In this document: positions 56,481 to 63,534 of the stretch, piece after piece
Position numbering within the stretch: position 1 is the stretch's first letter
Layout of the letters: each line of letters opens with the position of its first letter
IMG/VR virus record: IMGVR_UViG_3300035670_000034
Span: 62,001-126,000 of that record
DNA: 64,000 bases
Strand: one strand, 5' to 3'
DNA from: a virus
Notes under the pieces: model-generated
What the model was told of the DNA's origin: nothing
The model's input: the letters and a program-made list of their open reading frames with translations, nothing else
Databases searched by the model: none
Position numbers and translations under genes: made by a program

Positions 56481-56567
56481 ATGAAGGGCCGTAAAAACAA
56501 CAAAAGAAACTTCGGTTCATTTACGTCCTCTATCTCATACGGTGGTGGAAGACCGAGGTTGCTATAA
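56481..56567 (+). CDS. 28-residue miniprotein ending SISYGGGRPRLL
   Basis: MKGRKNNKRNFGSFTSSISYGGGRPRLL, basic N-terminus and the E2-encoded C-terminus. Together with 54847-54951 it indicates that E2 can be translated as YGGG[KR]. A small hairpin lies just upstream. Confidence 0.45.
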   Translation: MKGRKNNKRNFGSFTSSISYGGGRPRLL

Positions 56568-56593
56568 ATACAGAAATGGTGTATCTTGAGGTG

Positions 56594-56950
56594 ATGATGA
56601 CGACTAAGCGTTTCAGACTCACCAAGGCTGAGAAACAAGAAAAAGCCATCTCTGACCGGAAGAAAGAAGAACTCGTTTCTCCCGAAGATATTTTGGCCGT
56701 TTTTAACCACTGGGTCGAAACCCACAAGAAAGACGCGCGCCGCAAACCTGTCCTTGATGCAAAGCGCCGCAGATTGCTAGCCGTTGCCATCTACGACTAC
56801 AGCGTCGATGACTGCATGGCGGCCATAGACGGCTGTGCCAACTCCCACTTCCACATGGGACAGAACAAGCAGGGAAAGGTCTACAACTCCCTGGAACTGA
56901 TATTCCGCTCTGCAGAGTACATCGAGCGATTTATTGGCTACAACGAATGA
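56594..56950 (+). CDS. Hypothetical protein, 118 residues
   Basis: GAGG precedes ATG 56594/56597. A Lys-rich N-terminal helix then SPEDILAVFNHWVETHKKDARRKPVLDAKRRRLLAVAIYDYSVDDCMAAIDGC...LIFRSAEYIERFIGY resembles phage replication-loader-like helical domains. Function not certain. Confidence 0.7.
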   Translation: MMTTKRFRLTKAEKQEKAISDRKKEELVSPEDILAVFNHWVETHKKDARRKPVLDAKRRRLLAVAIYDYSVDDCMAAIDGCANSHFHMGQNKQGKVYNSLELIFRSAEYIERFIGYNE

Positions 56951-57030
56951 GGACCGGGGCTATCGTGGTTGCCATGCTTGCTTTCTACGCAGCACTGGCG
57001 GTGGCGGATAGGAGAAAGGGCCGGCGATGA
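56947..57030 (+). CDS. 27-residue single-TM miniprotein
   Basis: ATGA overlaps at both ends. MRTGAIVVAMLAFYAALAVADRRK is a membrane helix with a basic tail. Perfect four-base couplings to two neighbours support that it is translated. Confidence 0.6.
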   Translation: MRTGAIVVAMLAFYAALAVADRRKGRR

Positions 57031-57488
57031 CAGAAGAAGAAATCGGCAAATTTATTAAAACCTTGTACTACACGTACGACCGGGTACTTGTCCCCAAGGA
57101 AGTCAAAGAGTTCAGCACGGCATGGAAGCCATACGTGGGCGAGTTTGACTATGAACTCGCCCAACAATTATTGCCCAACATTTGTATGGGTAAAGAATTT
57201 CCCCCACGGCCATGGGAGGTTAGAGTTTTCCTCGTAAATTACACCAAACAAATTACCCCTGCTCCATCACCCCAAGAAGCGTGGGGACAGTACCAAGAGA
57301 TAATGGCAGCAGTCACGAACGGGACTTCCGCAAACGTACGGATACATGATGCGTTGGTTGCGACCCTAAAGGCCATGGGGGGTATAGGGCTCAACAACCA
57401 GTTCGACGCCAAGCGATTTGAAGAACTTTACAAGGATAAGGTTAACCAATGGATGAAGAACACGTACTGGATGGGCGATAAGCAATGA
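57027..57488 (+). CDS. Hypothetical protein, 153 residues, replication-loader-like
   Basis: GKFIKTLYYTYDRVLVPKEVKEFSTAWKPYVGEFDYELAQQLLPNICMGKEFPPRPWEVRVFL has the layout of phage replisome organisers/helicase loaders (replicative helicase-loader fold). Only the pattern supports it. Neighbours: two TM miniproteins by ATGA. Confidence 0.65.
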   Translation: MTEEEIGKFIKTLYYTYDRVLVPKEVKEFSTAWKPYVGEFDYELAQQLLPNICMGKEFPPRPWEVRVFLVNYTKQITPAPSPQEAWGQYQEIMAAVTNGTSANVRIHDALVATLKAMGGIGLNNQFDAKRFEELYKDKVNQWMKNTYWMGDKQ

Positions 57489-57598
57489 CAAAACGACAAA
57501 AAAATGAAAAGACTGACACGGGCGCAGCACTTCTCTCACTTTTTGCCCTTTTGGCAATAACCACGGGATTTGCGATTCTGTTCGTATTGACCTTCTAG
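57485..57598 (+). CDS. 37-residue single-TM miniprotein
   Basis: ATGA overlap. A charged N-terminus (MTKRQKNEKTD) and one long membrane helix TGAALLSLFALLAITTGFAI. Function unknown. Confidence 0.6.
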   Translation: MTKRQKNEKTDTGAALLSLFALLAITTGFAILFVLTF

Positions 57599-57600
57599 TG

Positions 57601-57768
57601 ATGTCCATGAAGCGCAATGTCGGCAGACCCCCAAAGACCCCAACAGGGGAAAAGGTCGCCTTGACCCTCAAACTTCCTTCTGGGGTGAAGGCCAAGTTGA
57701 TAGCCGATGCCGATGCGGTTGGTTTAACCTTGACCGACTACCTGATTGCCCTTATCCAGCGAGGCTGA
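57601..57768 (+). CDS. Ribbon-helix-helix protein, 55 residues
   Basis: MSMKRNVGRPPKTPTGEKVALTLKLPSGVKAKLIADADAVGLTLTDYLIALIQRG: an AT-hook-like GRPPK and an RHH core. GTG 57598 in frame as alternative. Two bases before the next ATG. Confidence 0.7.
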   Translation: MSMKRNVGRPPKTPTGEKVALTLKLPSGVKAKLIADADAVGLTLTDYLIALIQRG

Positions 57769-57769
57769 C

Positions 57770-58111
57770 ATGGCCGAGCCTCAAAGAGCCAAATACGAAG
57801 ACCGCCTATACAACGTCGGCATACGAATATCAGGCAAACAAAAGAACCTCATTATTGACCATGCCAAATCAAAGGGTATTTCTGTATCCCAATTAATTGA
57901 GTACGCCGTTTGGGAGTTCATCAGAAACGACAAGGGAATCCCTTCCCCCGGCCCTTCTCAGTTCGCCAAGATAAACGAAGCCGATGAGATACGTGCCTAC
58001 CTGACGGGTGTGAACCTATTGCAACCCTGCGGACAGTTGACCTGCAAACAAGAAACTGTGATGTTTCAAGGCATGGAGTTCTGCGAAACCTGCAATCTGA
58101 GGATTGGTTAA
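57770..58111 (+). CDS. RHH-like DNA-binding protein with zinc site, 113 residues
   Basis: GAGG five bases before ATG 57770. RLYNVGIRISGKQKNLIIDHAKSKGISVSQLIEYAVWEFI is an RHH core; the C-terminal CGQLTCKQ...EFCETCNL gives two cysteine pairs. Convergent overlap of four bases with the WhiB gene. Confidence 0.72.
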   Translation: MAEPQRAKYEDRLYNVGIRISGKQKNLIIDHAKSKGISVSQLIEYAVWEFIRNDKGIPSPGPSQFAKINEADEIRAYLTGVNLLQPCGQLTCKQETVMFQGMEFCETCNLRIG

Positions 58112-58425
58112 TCGCCCCACATTTGAGCCAAAGTCGGCCTTGTGGGTCTTAATCCTCTTTTTCTTTGTTCTGCTGCCAGTTGTCTTGAAGTCAGTCCTGC
58201 CCATACCCCATGCATGTCTGCGGGTGGAAATTGCAAGGCATAATCCAAGCAATACCTTTGCACCAAGCAAGCACGGCATATGGCTCTTGCCTGTGCTATG
58301 TAGGTAATATCCTTATGTTCTTTGGGAAACATTAGTTTGGTCTTTCCCTTACAGTTAGCCATGTCCATCCACTTGTCGCCGTGTATATACGGTGCTGGAG
58401 TTACTTCTACCTTTTTCTTTGCCAT
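58108..58425 (-). CDS. WhiB-family iron-sulfur regulator
   Basis: 105 residues. Cys25, Cys50, Cys53 and Cys59 (ANCKGK, ICRACLVQRYC) and GVWAG (73-77) are the WhiB hallmarks. The lone Cys and C-x2-C-x5-C spacing agree with the family. It is the second WhiB of the window and lacks the HTH of the first. Last gene of the late - operon. Confidence 0.9.
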   Translation of the reverse strand: MAKKKVEVTPAPYIHGDKWMDMANCKGKTKLMFPKEHKDITYIAQARAICRACLVQRYCLDYALQFPPADMHGVWAGLTSRQLAAEQRKRGLRPTRPTLAQMWGD

Positions 58426-58440
58426 ATAAATTTATCCAAA

Positions 58441-59070
58441 TTAATATTTGGACTTGCTCTCTTTCCTGGTGTCTTGTATGTGCACATGGTACGGGCTCCC
58501 CGTATAAGGGTCAAACCGTGCTGCTGCTGCAAGGGCCTTTAGCGCCTGCTGTCTAGCCTTTTGAATATTCGGGCGCCCGCGAGCCGCCAAAGCATGCAAA
58601 GCCCCCATTGCGTATTGGGCTCCAGTTCCTATCGCATAGGTGCCATTGACATCCGAATACCACGAGTAATCCCCATCCACTGTGTACAGGGTTCCGTTTA
58701 CTGCCACTATTACAGAACTGCCCATTTCAGCCATATGGGTCTTTAAGTCATTATCGGGCATTGCGTACCCCTGCTGTTCAAAGCACTCTCGTAGTGCAGG
58801 GATAAATTTGACCGTAAAGAAGTGGTCGAGTTTCTTCCCTTTTAAATTAGGCGGCGCTGTTGGTGGCTGGAATGCATGATGCAGGATGTTGATGGCCCGC
58901 ACGTCCCCAGCCGCCCCTATCAAGTACCTGCCATTTGACTGGACCTTCCCAGTGCCCTCACGCATGGTAACCACCTGCGTCACGTAGCCGTGTTCGTCTA
59001 CATCTGAAACCTGGGAGTCAGTGCAAATGAGAGCAAAGGTATCTCCCTGTATCCCAACAATTGTTGTCAT
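58441..59070 (-). CDS. HslV/20S-proteasome-beta-like N-terminal-threonine hydrolase
   Basis: 209 residues. M-TTIVG exposes Thr2 after Met removal, exactly as in HslV; Asp18 is at the catalytic +16 position (ICTDSQ) and GKVQ, LIGAAGD and AIGTGAQYAMGAL match the Lys33, Gly47 and Ser129 regions, with an eight-residue insert before the Lys. Ntn hydrolases of this fold form a barrel protease. No ATPase partner of HslU type is next door. Enzyme activity is likely, target unknown. Confidence 0.85.
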   Translation of the reverse strand: MTTIVGIQGDTFALICTDSQVSDVDEHGYVTQVVTMREGTGKVQSNGRYLIGAAGDVRAINILHHAFQPPTAPPNLKGKKLDHFFTVKFIPALRECFEQQGYAMPDNDLKTHMAEMGSSVIVAVNGTLYTVDGDYSWYSDVNGTYAIGTGAQYAMGALHALAARGRPNIQKARQQALKALAAAARFDPYTGSPYHVHIQDTRKESKSKY

Positions 59071-59261
59071 CACTCCTGCCCGTTCAGTCTTTTTTCGTAA
59101 AACTCAATACCGGCAGGGGTCGCCTTGTATAACCACTCGCCGTTTTCATCTATGCCAACTATTTCTATGTATTTCTTGTCAACAAGTTCTTCCAAGGCTT
59201 CCTTGATGTGCTCCATGATTTGCTCATCATCCCCCCAGAACTCATCCCCAAGGGTGGACAT
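59070..59261 (-). CDS. Small winged-helix-like protein, 63 residues
   Basis: MSTLGDEFWGDDEQIMEHIKEALEELVDKKYIEIVGIDENGEWLYKATPAGIEFYEKRL looks like the two helices and wing of a small winged helix. Coupled to the proteasome-like gene by a one-base overlap. Not recognised. Confidence 0.7.
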   Translation of the reverse strand: MSTLGDEFWGDDEQIMEHIKEALEELVDKKYIEIVGIDENGEWLYKATPAGIEFYEKRLNGQE

Positions 59262-60460
59262 CAGTCTTTATCTGCGGCGTACTCTTTGCCGCGCAGAATT
59301 CCCCTACCCTCAAATATCCACATTGGTTCATAGTTGAACCATTCCCTACCAACACCAAATGGTTGATACTGAACGATTGCCAAACCCTGTTGCCAGTTTT
59401 CGCTTCCCTTGACAATGGGTCTACCAAAGTGGTCGCTACCAGAGTTCGTAGAGGGAACCACTCCATCAGTGCGGCACAAACAGCCAGGACTAGATGCCAT
59501 AACAGTACGCGGCCCGTTCGGGCTACGCCGTGTTCTATACAGGGTTTCAATTCTGTGTATGTGACCGTATATCAGAGACTGATGAGCATCGTTAAGGTAC
59601 TTTGCTGCAGTTGAGCCGTTGGAGTTAACTTTGTGGCCGTGAACGACCATCAAATTGCTATTGATGAAATAAGCATTTTCTGGATATCCAACCAGATACT
59701 GAACGTCAAAGTCTTCCATTCGACAAAGGAATGGAACAGAGTTAACGGGGAACTTGTCCCTATCGGAGTACTTGTCCTTGCCCCTGGTGACTCCTGAGGT
59801 TGGAGATGCGAAGTTATCAAGATACTTATGAAGGCGGGCTTCATGGTTACCCTCAAGCCACACAATTTCGGCAAATGGGGCGGCGCGGCGCAATTCCCGG
59901 CACAATTCAGCAGCCCTATCAATGGCTGGCTGAACCATGTTCCTGAATGGCATACGGTTCAGATACTTGCCAAAGTCGGCAAAATCAAGATTGTCGCCGT
60001 TCATGATTATCTTTGAGGGCTTGATATCACGAATAACGGCCACGGCAACGGCCAAAGCCTTTTCGTCGTGAATTGGCTCTAGTTCTACCTTGTTGGGGTC
60101 AACTGATTTGTCGTAGTAACCGATTTGTATATCAGGCAGTATTACTGCCGTTTCCCACCCACCGGGGTCGACCTTTTTTGCCTTTGACTTTTGTCGTTTA
60201 ATTTGTTCTTGTATCTGGGCTCGTTCCAGCAAGGAACCAGGGCCACCCTCAAACGTTGGGCTCAAGACGACCTGGTATGTCGTGGTCTGTTTCTCCGTCC
60301 CCTTTTCCTCATCATGCACCGACCTACCGGTAACGGCAACCTTTTTGATTGAGCCGATATCGTTTAGATTGAGTCCACTGGTATCCAGCATCTCCTTGAT
60401 TGCTTTCACAGTATTTTCTTTATGACTCTCTTTAACGAGGTCTTTTAGTTTTTTGTTCAT
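59261..60460 (-). CDS. Calcineurin-like metallophosphoesterase
   Basis: 399 residues. The metallophosphatase core: LPDIQIG (Asp110), GDN (155-157), GNHE (204-207), HGH (274-276) and GHIH (299-302), in the usual order. About 100 extra N-terminal residues include KAIKEMLDTSGLNLNDIGSIKK, a possible HTH-like segment. DNA repair nuclease or nucleotide phosphatase are options. Start touches the stop of the upstream gene. Confidence 0.88.
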   Translation of the reverse strand: MNKKLKDLVKESHKENTVKAIKEMLDTSGLNLNDIGSIKKVAVTGRSVHDEEKGTEKQTTTYQVVLSPTFEGGPGSLLERAQIQEQIKRQKSKAKKVDPGGWETAVILPDIQIGYYDKSVDPNKVELEPIHDEKALAVAVAVIRDIKPSKIIMNGDNLDFADFGKYLNRMPFRNMVQPAIDRAAELCRELRRAAPFAEIVWLEGNHEARLHKYLDNFASPTSGVTRGKDKYSDRDKFPVNSVPFLCRMEDFDVQYLVGYPENAYFINSNLMVVHGHKVNSNGSTAAKYLNDAHQSLIYGHIHRIETLYRTRRSPNGPRTVMASSPGCLCRTDGVVPSTNSGSDHFGRPIVKGSENWQQGLAIVQYQPFGVGREWFNYEPMWIFEGRGILRGKEYAADKD

Positions 60461-60732
60461 TTATTGCCAGCCTTAAAAGAAGGGCAGGCTCTGCTGCCGT
60501 TAATGCACTCCCTACGAGCCTCGCCTAATTGAAACCGTGAAAGTTTCAACCCCTCCGAGGTAATGGCGTCGGTTATTGCTTTTATTGAAACTGAAGAATG
60601 CATTACATCCGTAAATGCCTGCTTTGTTTCATCGTCCATATCTTGGTAGGCATTACAAACAGCACATCTATTGCGCAATTCGTTCTCTTTGAGACGTTTG
60701 AAAATTTCGCTGAGTTTGTCGTTGTTGTTCAT
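60457..60732 (-). CDS. Hypothetical Cys-containing helical protein, 91 residues
   Basis: From ATG 60732 (GGGGG upstream). RCAVCNAYQDMDDETKQAFTDVMHSSVSIKAITDAITSEGLKLSRFQLGEARRECINGSRAC has four cysteines; the middle resembles a small DNA-binding helical fold. First gene of the phosphoesterase operon. Confidence 0.68.
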   Translation of the reverse strand: MNNNDKLSEIFKRLKENELRNRCAVCNAYQDMDDETKQAFTDVMHSSVSIKAITDAITSEGLKLSRFQLGEARRECINGSRACPSFKAGNK

Positions 60733-60800
60733 GTGGCCCCCATGTGATTGATGGTGCACACATAATAGACCATCTGTGCTACGCTGTGCTGCAATTCTCT

Positions 60801-61232
60801 ATGCCAGACGAAAAAACAGAGAAACTAAAATTGGCCCTTCGTGACTCGCTTGGCAGCGCCGCGAGCGAGGAAGTTATACAAGGAATTCTTCAAACACTTG
60901 ACAAACAGAAGGTGTTTCGTTACCACAACGAGAACGTGGTTAATTTGTTGTCCACCCCAGGAAGAGTTCTTTGCGCAATCATGGAGGACAATAGCATGAC
61001 CCTTCGGGCGCTTGCCGTTTACCTCGACATGAGCGAAACGATGATTGACAAGACGGTAAAACTGCTTGTTGAATCAGGGCTTATTACAAAGACAAAAGTG
61101 AATCGACAAAATTTTTACAAAGTCCACACTGAGGCGGTCATAAAACACCCTGATATACAGCACATACTTGGGGCCACGAGCATCAATAAAGAATTGCCAA
61201 AACGGCAGGTTGTTGATAACGACCTGTTTTGA
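60801..61232 (+). CDS. MarR-like winged-helix protein, 143 residues
   Basis: ATG 60801. LLSTPGRVLCAIMEDNSMTLRALAVYLDMSETMIDKTVKLLVESGLITKTKVNRQNFYKV is a winged helix. Divergent from 60457-60732. Likely regulator of the late - operon (inference). Confidence 0.75.
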   Translation: MPDEKTEKLKLALRDSLGSAASEEVIQGILQTLDKQKVFRYHNENVVNLLSTPGRVLCAIMEDNSMTLRALAVYLDMSETMIDKTVKLLVESGLITKTKVNRQNFYKVHTEAVIKHPDIQHILGATSINKELPKRQVVDNDLF

Positions 61233-61245
61233 TAGGATGTTACCG

Positions 61246-61602
61246 ATGGGTAATCAAATAATTAGACAGAGAGTTCAGCATGGTTCGCTGGGTTACCAGA
61301 TTTTGAACTATGCCAGATTTAGGTCCAGACAAATGGATGGGACTTTTTCAATTCAGGAGTACCAAGAATTTAGGTACAACAGAGTAAAACCGTCCTACGT
61401 GAGCAGGGCCATTAACAGCCTTGTGAAGAATAAGCATTTACAGAAATTGCCAAACAACAGGTACAAATTTACAGATACCGGAGTCTTGGACGAATTGGGT
61501 ATTTTGTACAAAGACACACTATGGGTGAAGGTAAAAAGCAGCAAAAAGCGCTACAGCAAAGAGCGACAGGAAATAGAAGACATTCAGTCAGATGATTTCT
61601 GA
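61246..61602 (+). CDS. Winged-helix-like protein, 118 residues
   Basis: ATG 61246. SLGYQILNYARFRSR, then YNRVKPSYVSRAINSLVKNKHLQKLPNNRYKFTDTG is a winged helix; basic Lys/Ser-rich C-terminus. Same operon as the MarR-like gene. Confidence 0.72.
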   Translation: MGNQIIRQRVQHGSLGYQILNYARFRSRQMDGTFSIQEYQEFRYNRVKPSYVSRAINSLVKNKHLQKLPNNRYKFTDTGVLDELGILYKDTLWVKVKSSKKRYSKERQEIEDIQSDDF

Positions 61603-61922
61603 TTTAATTTGGACTCAAGCCAAGCGGCAAATACTTCGTCTGTTTTTGGCATGAACCACAACTGACATTCCTCAACTATTCTCGTATCGCCTATTACGGT
61701 CCAGCAGAGGTCTATCTGCTCTGATGCCGGACACGTGCCAGCATTGCAATCAAGGCCATACCTGCCAACAAAATGTTTAACCAAACACCCATACACAGGG
61801 TCTTTGCATTCGTCATCCCCCTTGTCAGGACAATGTATTTCCATTATCTCAAGTTCAGATTTCCAAATACGTAACCTAATAAAATGGCCATCATCATGCC
61901 ACGTCATCGTTTGGTCAATCAT
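61584..61922 (-). CDS. Hypothetical Cys-rich protein, 112 residues
   Basis: CPDKGDDECKDPVYGCLVKHFVGRYGLDCNAGTCPASEQIDLC: seven cysteines spaced for disulfides or metal. No signal peptide. Convergent overlap of 19 bases with the + gene. Not recognised. Confidence 0.68.
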   Translation of the reverse strand: MIDQTMTWHDDGHFIRLRIWKSELEIMEIHCPDKGDDECKDPVYGCLVKHFVGRYGLDCNAGTCPASEQIDLCWTVIGDTRIVEECQLWFMPKTDEVFAAWLESKLNQKSSD

Positions 61923-61931
61923 GTGACCAGA

Positions 61932-62117
61932 CTAGTCCTTTTGGGTTTTACCTACAGGACCGTGTAAATCGTGGGTTCTCAATGGGTGCCCAATTGGCAA
62001 ACGAGTTCTTTTCTTGCCAGCCTTTGTTCCAGAAACTGTTTCCATCTGTTTTGTCAGATAGTTAAACCTTGTTCTTTGCTGAGCGCCGCGACTTACTCTT
62101 TTATTCTTTTTACCCAT
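61932..62117 (-). CDS. Basic protein, 61 residues
   Basis: MGKKNKRVSRGAQQRTRFNYLTKQMETVSGTKAGKKRTRL... strongly basic, likely disordered. Next gene after the TM/coiled-coil lysis protein. Possibly nucleic-acid binding. Confidence 0.65.
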   Translation of the reverse strand: MGKKNKRVSRGAQQRTRFNYLTKQMETVSGTKAGKKRTRLPIGHPLRTHDLHGPVGKTQKD

Positions 62118-62134
62118 AGACAGACCTTATAAAT

Positions 62135-62395
62135 TTATTTCTTTTTGGCCGTCTTCTTTTTGCGATGGGCATCAGCATCGCCCATGTGTGCATCAAGTTT
62201 AGCATCAATAACAGCAAGGTCTTCGTCAAGGTATTCAATTTCCAAAGCAACTTCCTCGAGTTTTTCCATCACCATTCCATGGTCTCGGACGTTCTCTTCG
62301 CGGCTCTTTTTGACTTGATACACAACAGTCACAAAGCCAATCAATGCAACGACAATGATGCCGAATGTCTCGATGAGTGAGTTGGCAATATCCAT
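62135..62395 (-). CDS. TM/coiled-coil lysis-cassette protein
   Basis: 86 residues. N-terminal membrane helix (SLIETFGIIVVALIGFVTVVYQV), then a coil with EKLEEVALEIEYLDEDLAVIDAKLDAHMG and a Lys-rich tail. Such proteins follow endolysins in actinophages and act as holin-like or Rz-like partners. Stop/start distance to the endolysin is zero. Confidence 0.75.
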   Translation of the reverse strand: MDIANSLIETFGIIVVALIGFVTVVYQVKKSREENVRDHGMVMEKLEEVALEIEYLDEDLAVIDAKLDAHMGDADAHRKKKTAKKK

Positions 62396-63271
62396 TTACA
62401 TCCCCAAAAGTTCTTGTGCCTTCTTGCCGACTCTAGGGCCAGCAGGAAGTTTGTTGGCTGCCTTGAACTTCTTGACCGCTTCAGATGTCTTTGGGCCGAA
62501 GTCTCCGTCGCAATTTGCCTGGTAAAACCCCTTTTCCTTTAGTTTTTCTTGCAGGAGTCTTACTCTTTCTCCTTTTGCGCCTGGGGCTAGTTCCTCGTCC
62601 GCTTTTTCTGTTGCTGGTGCCGCTGGCTTTGGGGCTTGCGCCTTTGGCGCTTCGGCTTTTGGGGCTTCTGCTTTTGGCGTTTCTTTTCCAGGGACTGGTG
62701 GAGTAATTCCATTCTTTGCCATGTACTCAACTACCGCTGCTGGCGGATTGTCGCCTTCCGTGTAGCGCAGGTGCCATGGCTCCTCAGGGACAACTTCCCA
62801 ACTGAATCCAAACTTGCGAACGTTGTTGACAAGCCATTGAAGTCTCTTTGGCTCTGCTGCAGTGTGCACGTCAACAGCCAAACCGCTGTTGTGCTGAGAG
62901 GTGCCAGGTGCAGCAAGGCTCGCCAACTTCGGCGACTTCTTGTACCACTTCACGCCTTGAAACGTTCTCGTTGAAGCGCCAGGAATTGGTTCCTTCTGAT
63001 AGCGCGTAAGAAACGCACTCAACTGGCTTGCAAACGTTCTGTAGGTATCACCAGCAGAAACTGGCTTAAGAAGGATTCCGTCTTTTTCCGCGGCTTCACA
63101 CATTGCTGCCCACGCTGCTGCTGCCAACCAGTGCAACTGTCCACAGGGCTTGCCGCCCTCGCCGCGCGCTGGCCTTAGAAGATGACCAGGAAGTTTTCCT
63201 GGCTCAGTACCCTTGAGGTCTGCTGGCTGCTTTACTGGAACAACAATATCCCAAATAACTTTACTCGGCAT
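62396..63271 (-). CDS. Endolysin: M15/VanY-type D-Ala-D-Ala peptidase with PG-binding domain
   Basis: 291 residues. Catalytic domain has SQHNSGLAVDVH (His127, Asp134) and EEPWHLRY (Glu164, His167), the zinc ligands and base of VanY/M15 peptidases. A linker of APKAEAPKAEAPKAQ-type repeats joins a peptidoglycan-binding domain (229-288: LAPGAKGERVRLLQEKLKEKG, DGDFGPKTSEAVKKFK). It cleaves the host wall stem peptide at lysis; the holin lies upstream. Confidence 0.93.
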   Translation of the reverse strand: MPSKVIWDIVVPVKQPADLKGTEPGKLPGHLLRPARGEGGKPCGQLHWLAAAAWAAMCEAAEKDGILLKPVSAGDTYRTFASQLSAFLTRYQKEPIPGASTRTFQGVKWYKKSPKLASLAAPGTSQHNSGLAVDVHTAAEPKRLQWLVNNVRKFGFSWEVVPEEPWHLRYTEGDNPPAAVVEYMAKNGITPPVPGKETPKAEAPKAEAPKAQAPKPAAPATEKADEELAPGAKGERVRLLQEKLKEKGFYQANCDGDFGPKTSEAVKKFKAANKLPAGPRVGKKAQELLGM

Positions 63272-63273
63272 GG

Positions 63274-63534
63274 CTAAACTTCCTCTTTGGCTACTTTCTT
63301 TACTGATTTGTCTACTTGATTAAAAACTTGATTAATTTCTTCAACGCTGAGTTTGCCATCGTCGAGGAACGCTCTTGAGAGTCCTTCGATTACTGTGGCT
63401 ACGCCAGCAATTCCAGCCATGAAAACGGCTTTCCAAAGCGGAACTCCAGCAATTGTTCCAGCGCCAATGACACCAAGACCACTTGCAGCAAACGTTGCGA
63501 GAATTCTTAAAAGGATGTTCTTAAGTTGTTCCAT
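63274..63534 (-). CDS. Holin (r1t-type)
   Basis: 86 residues from ATG 63534 (GGAAG five bases upstream). Two membrane helices (NILLRILATFAASGLGVIGAGTIAG and LWKAVFMAGIAGVATVIEGL) then an acidic/Lys-rich tail, as in r1t-like actinophage holins. TAATG coupled to the upstream membrane gene; two bases from the endolysin start. Confidence 0.82.
   Translation of the reverse strand: MEQLKNILLRILATFAASGLGVIGAGTIAGVPLWKAVFMAGIAGVATVIEGLSRAFLDDGKLSVEEINQVFNQVDKSVKKVAKEEV

Larger units (their letters stand above)
33331..56551 (+). repeat. Element family E2 (CTAT-N4-TACGGTGGTGGAAAG), 13 copies
   Basis: Copies begin at 33331, 35821, 38680, 40044, 41551, 44661, 45951, 47953, 50211, 51026, 54904, 55633 and 56530, all on the + strand. 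In the - gene block they lie in the gap after the 3' end of a - gene. The first GGTGGT shows GGC variants at the third codon position, and read in frame the copies give [MI]-x-Y-G-G-G-[KR]. In three copies MCFS(M/I) precedes it from ATG/GTG, in three MA(M/I). The copies at 54904 and 56530 form the tails of intact small genes. It may therefore be a conserved peptide, a DNA site or both. Confidence 0.75.

Noticed and set aside
33331-56551. E2 as a Chi-like site (GGTGGTGG fits GNTGGTGG)
   Set aside because: Several copies read GGTGGCGG, the copies cluster in gaps, and no Chi sequence is established for the presumed host.
56562-56570. CTATAAATA as T4-type late promoter
   Set aside because: It occurs once only and no T4-like late sigma or clamp system is visible.
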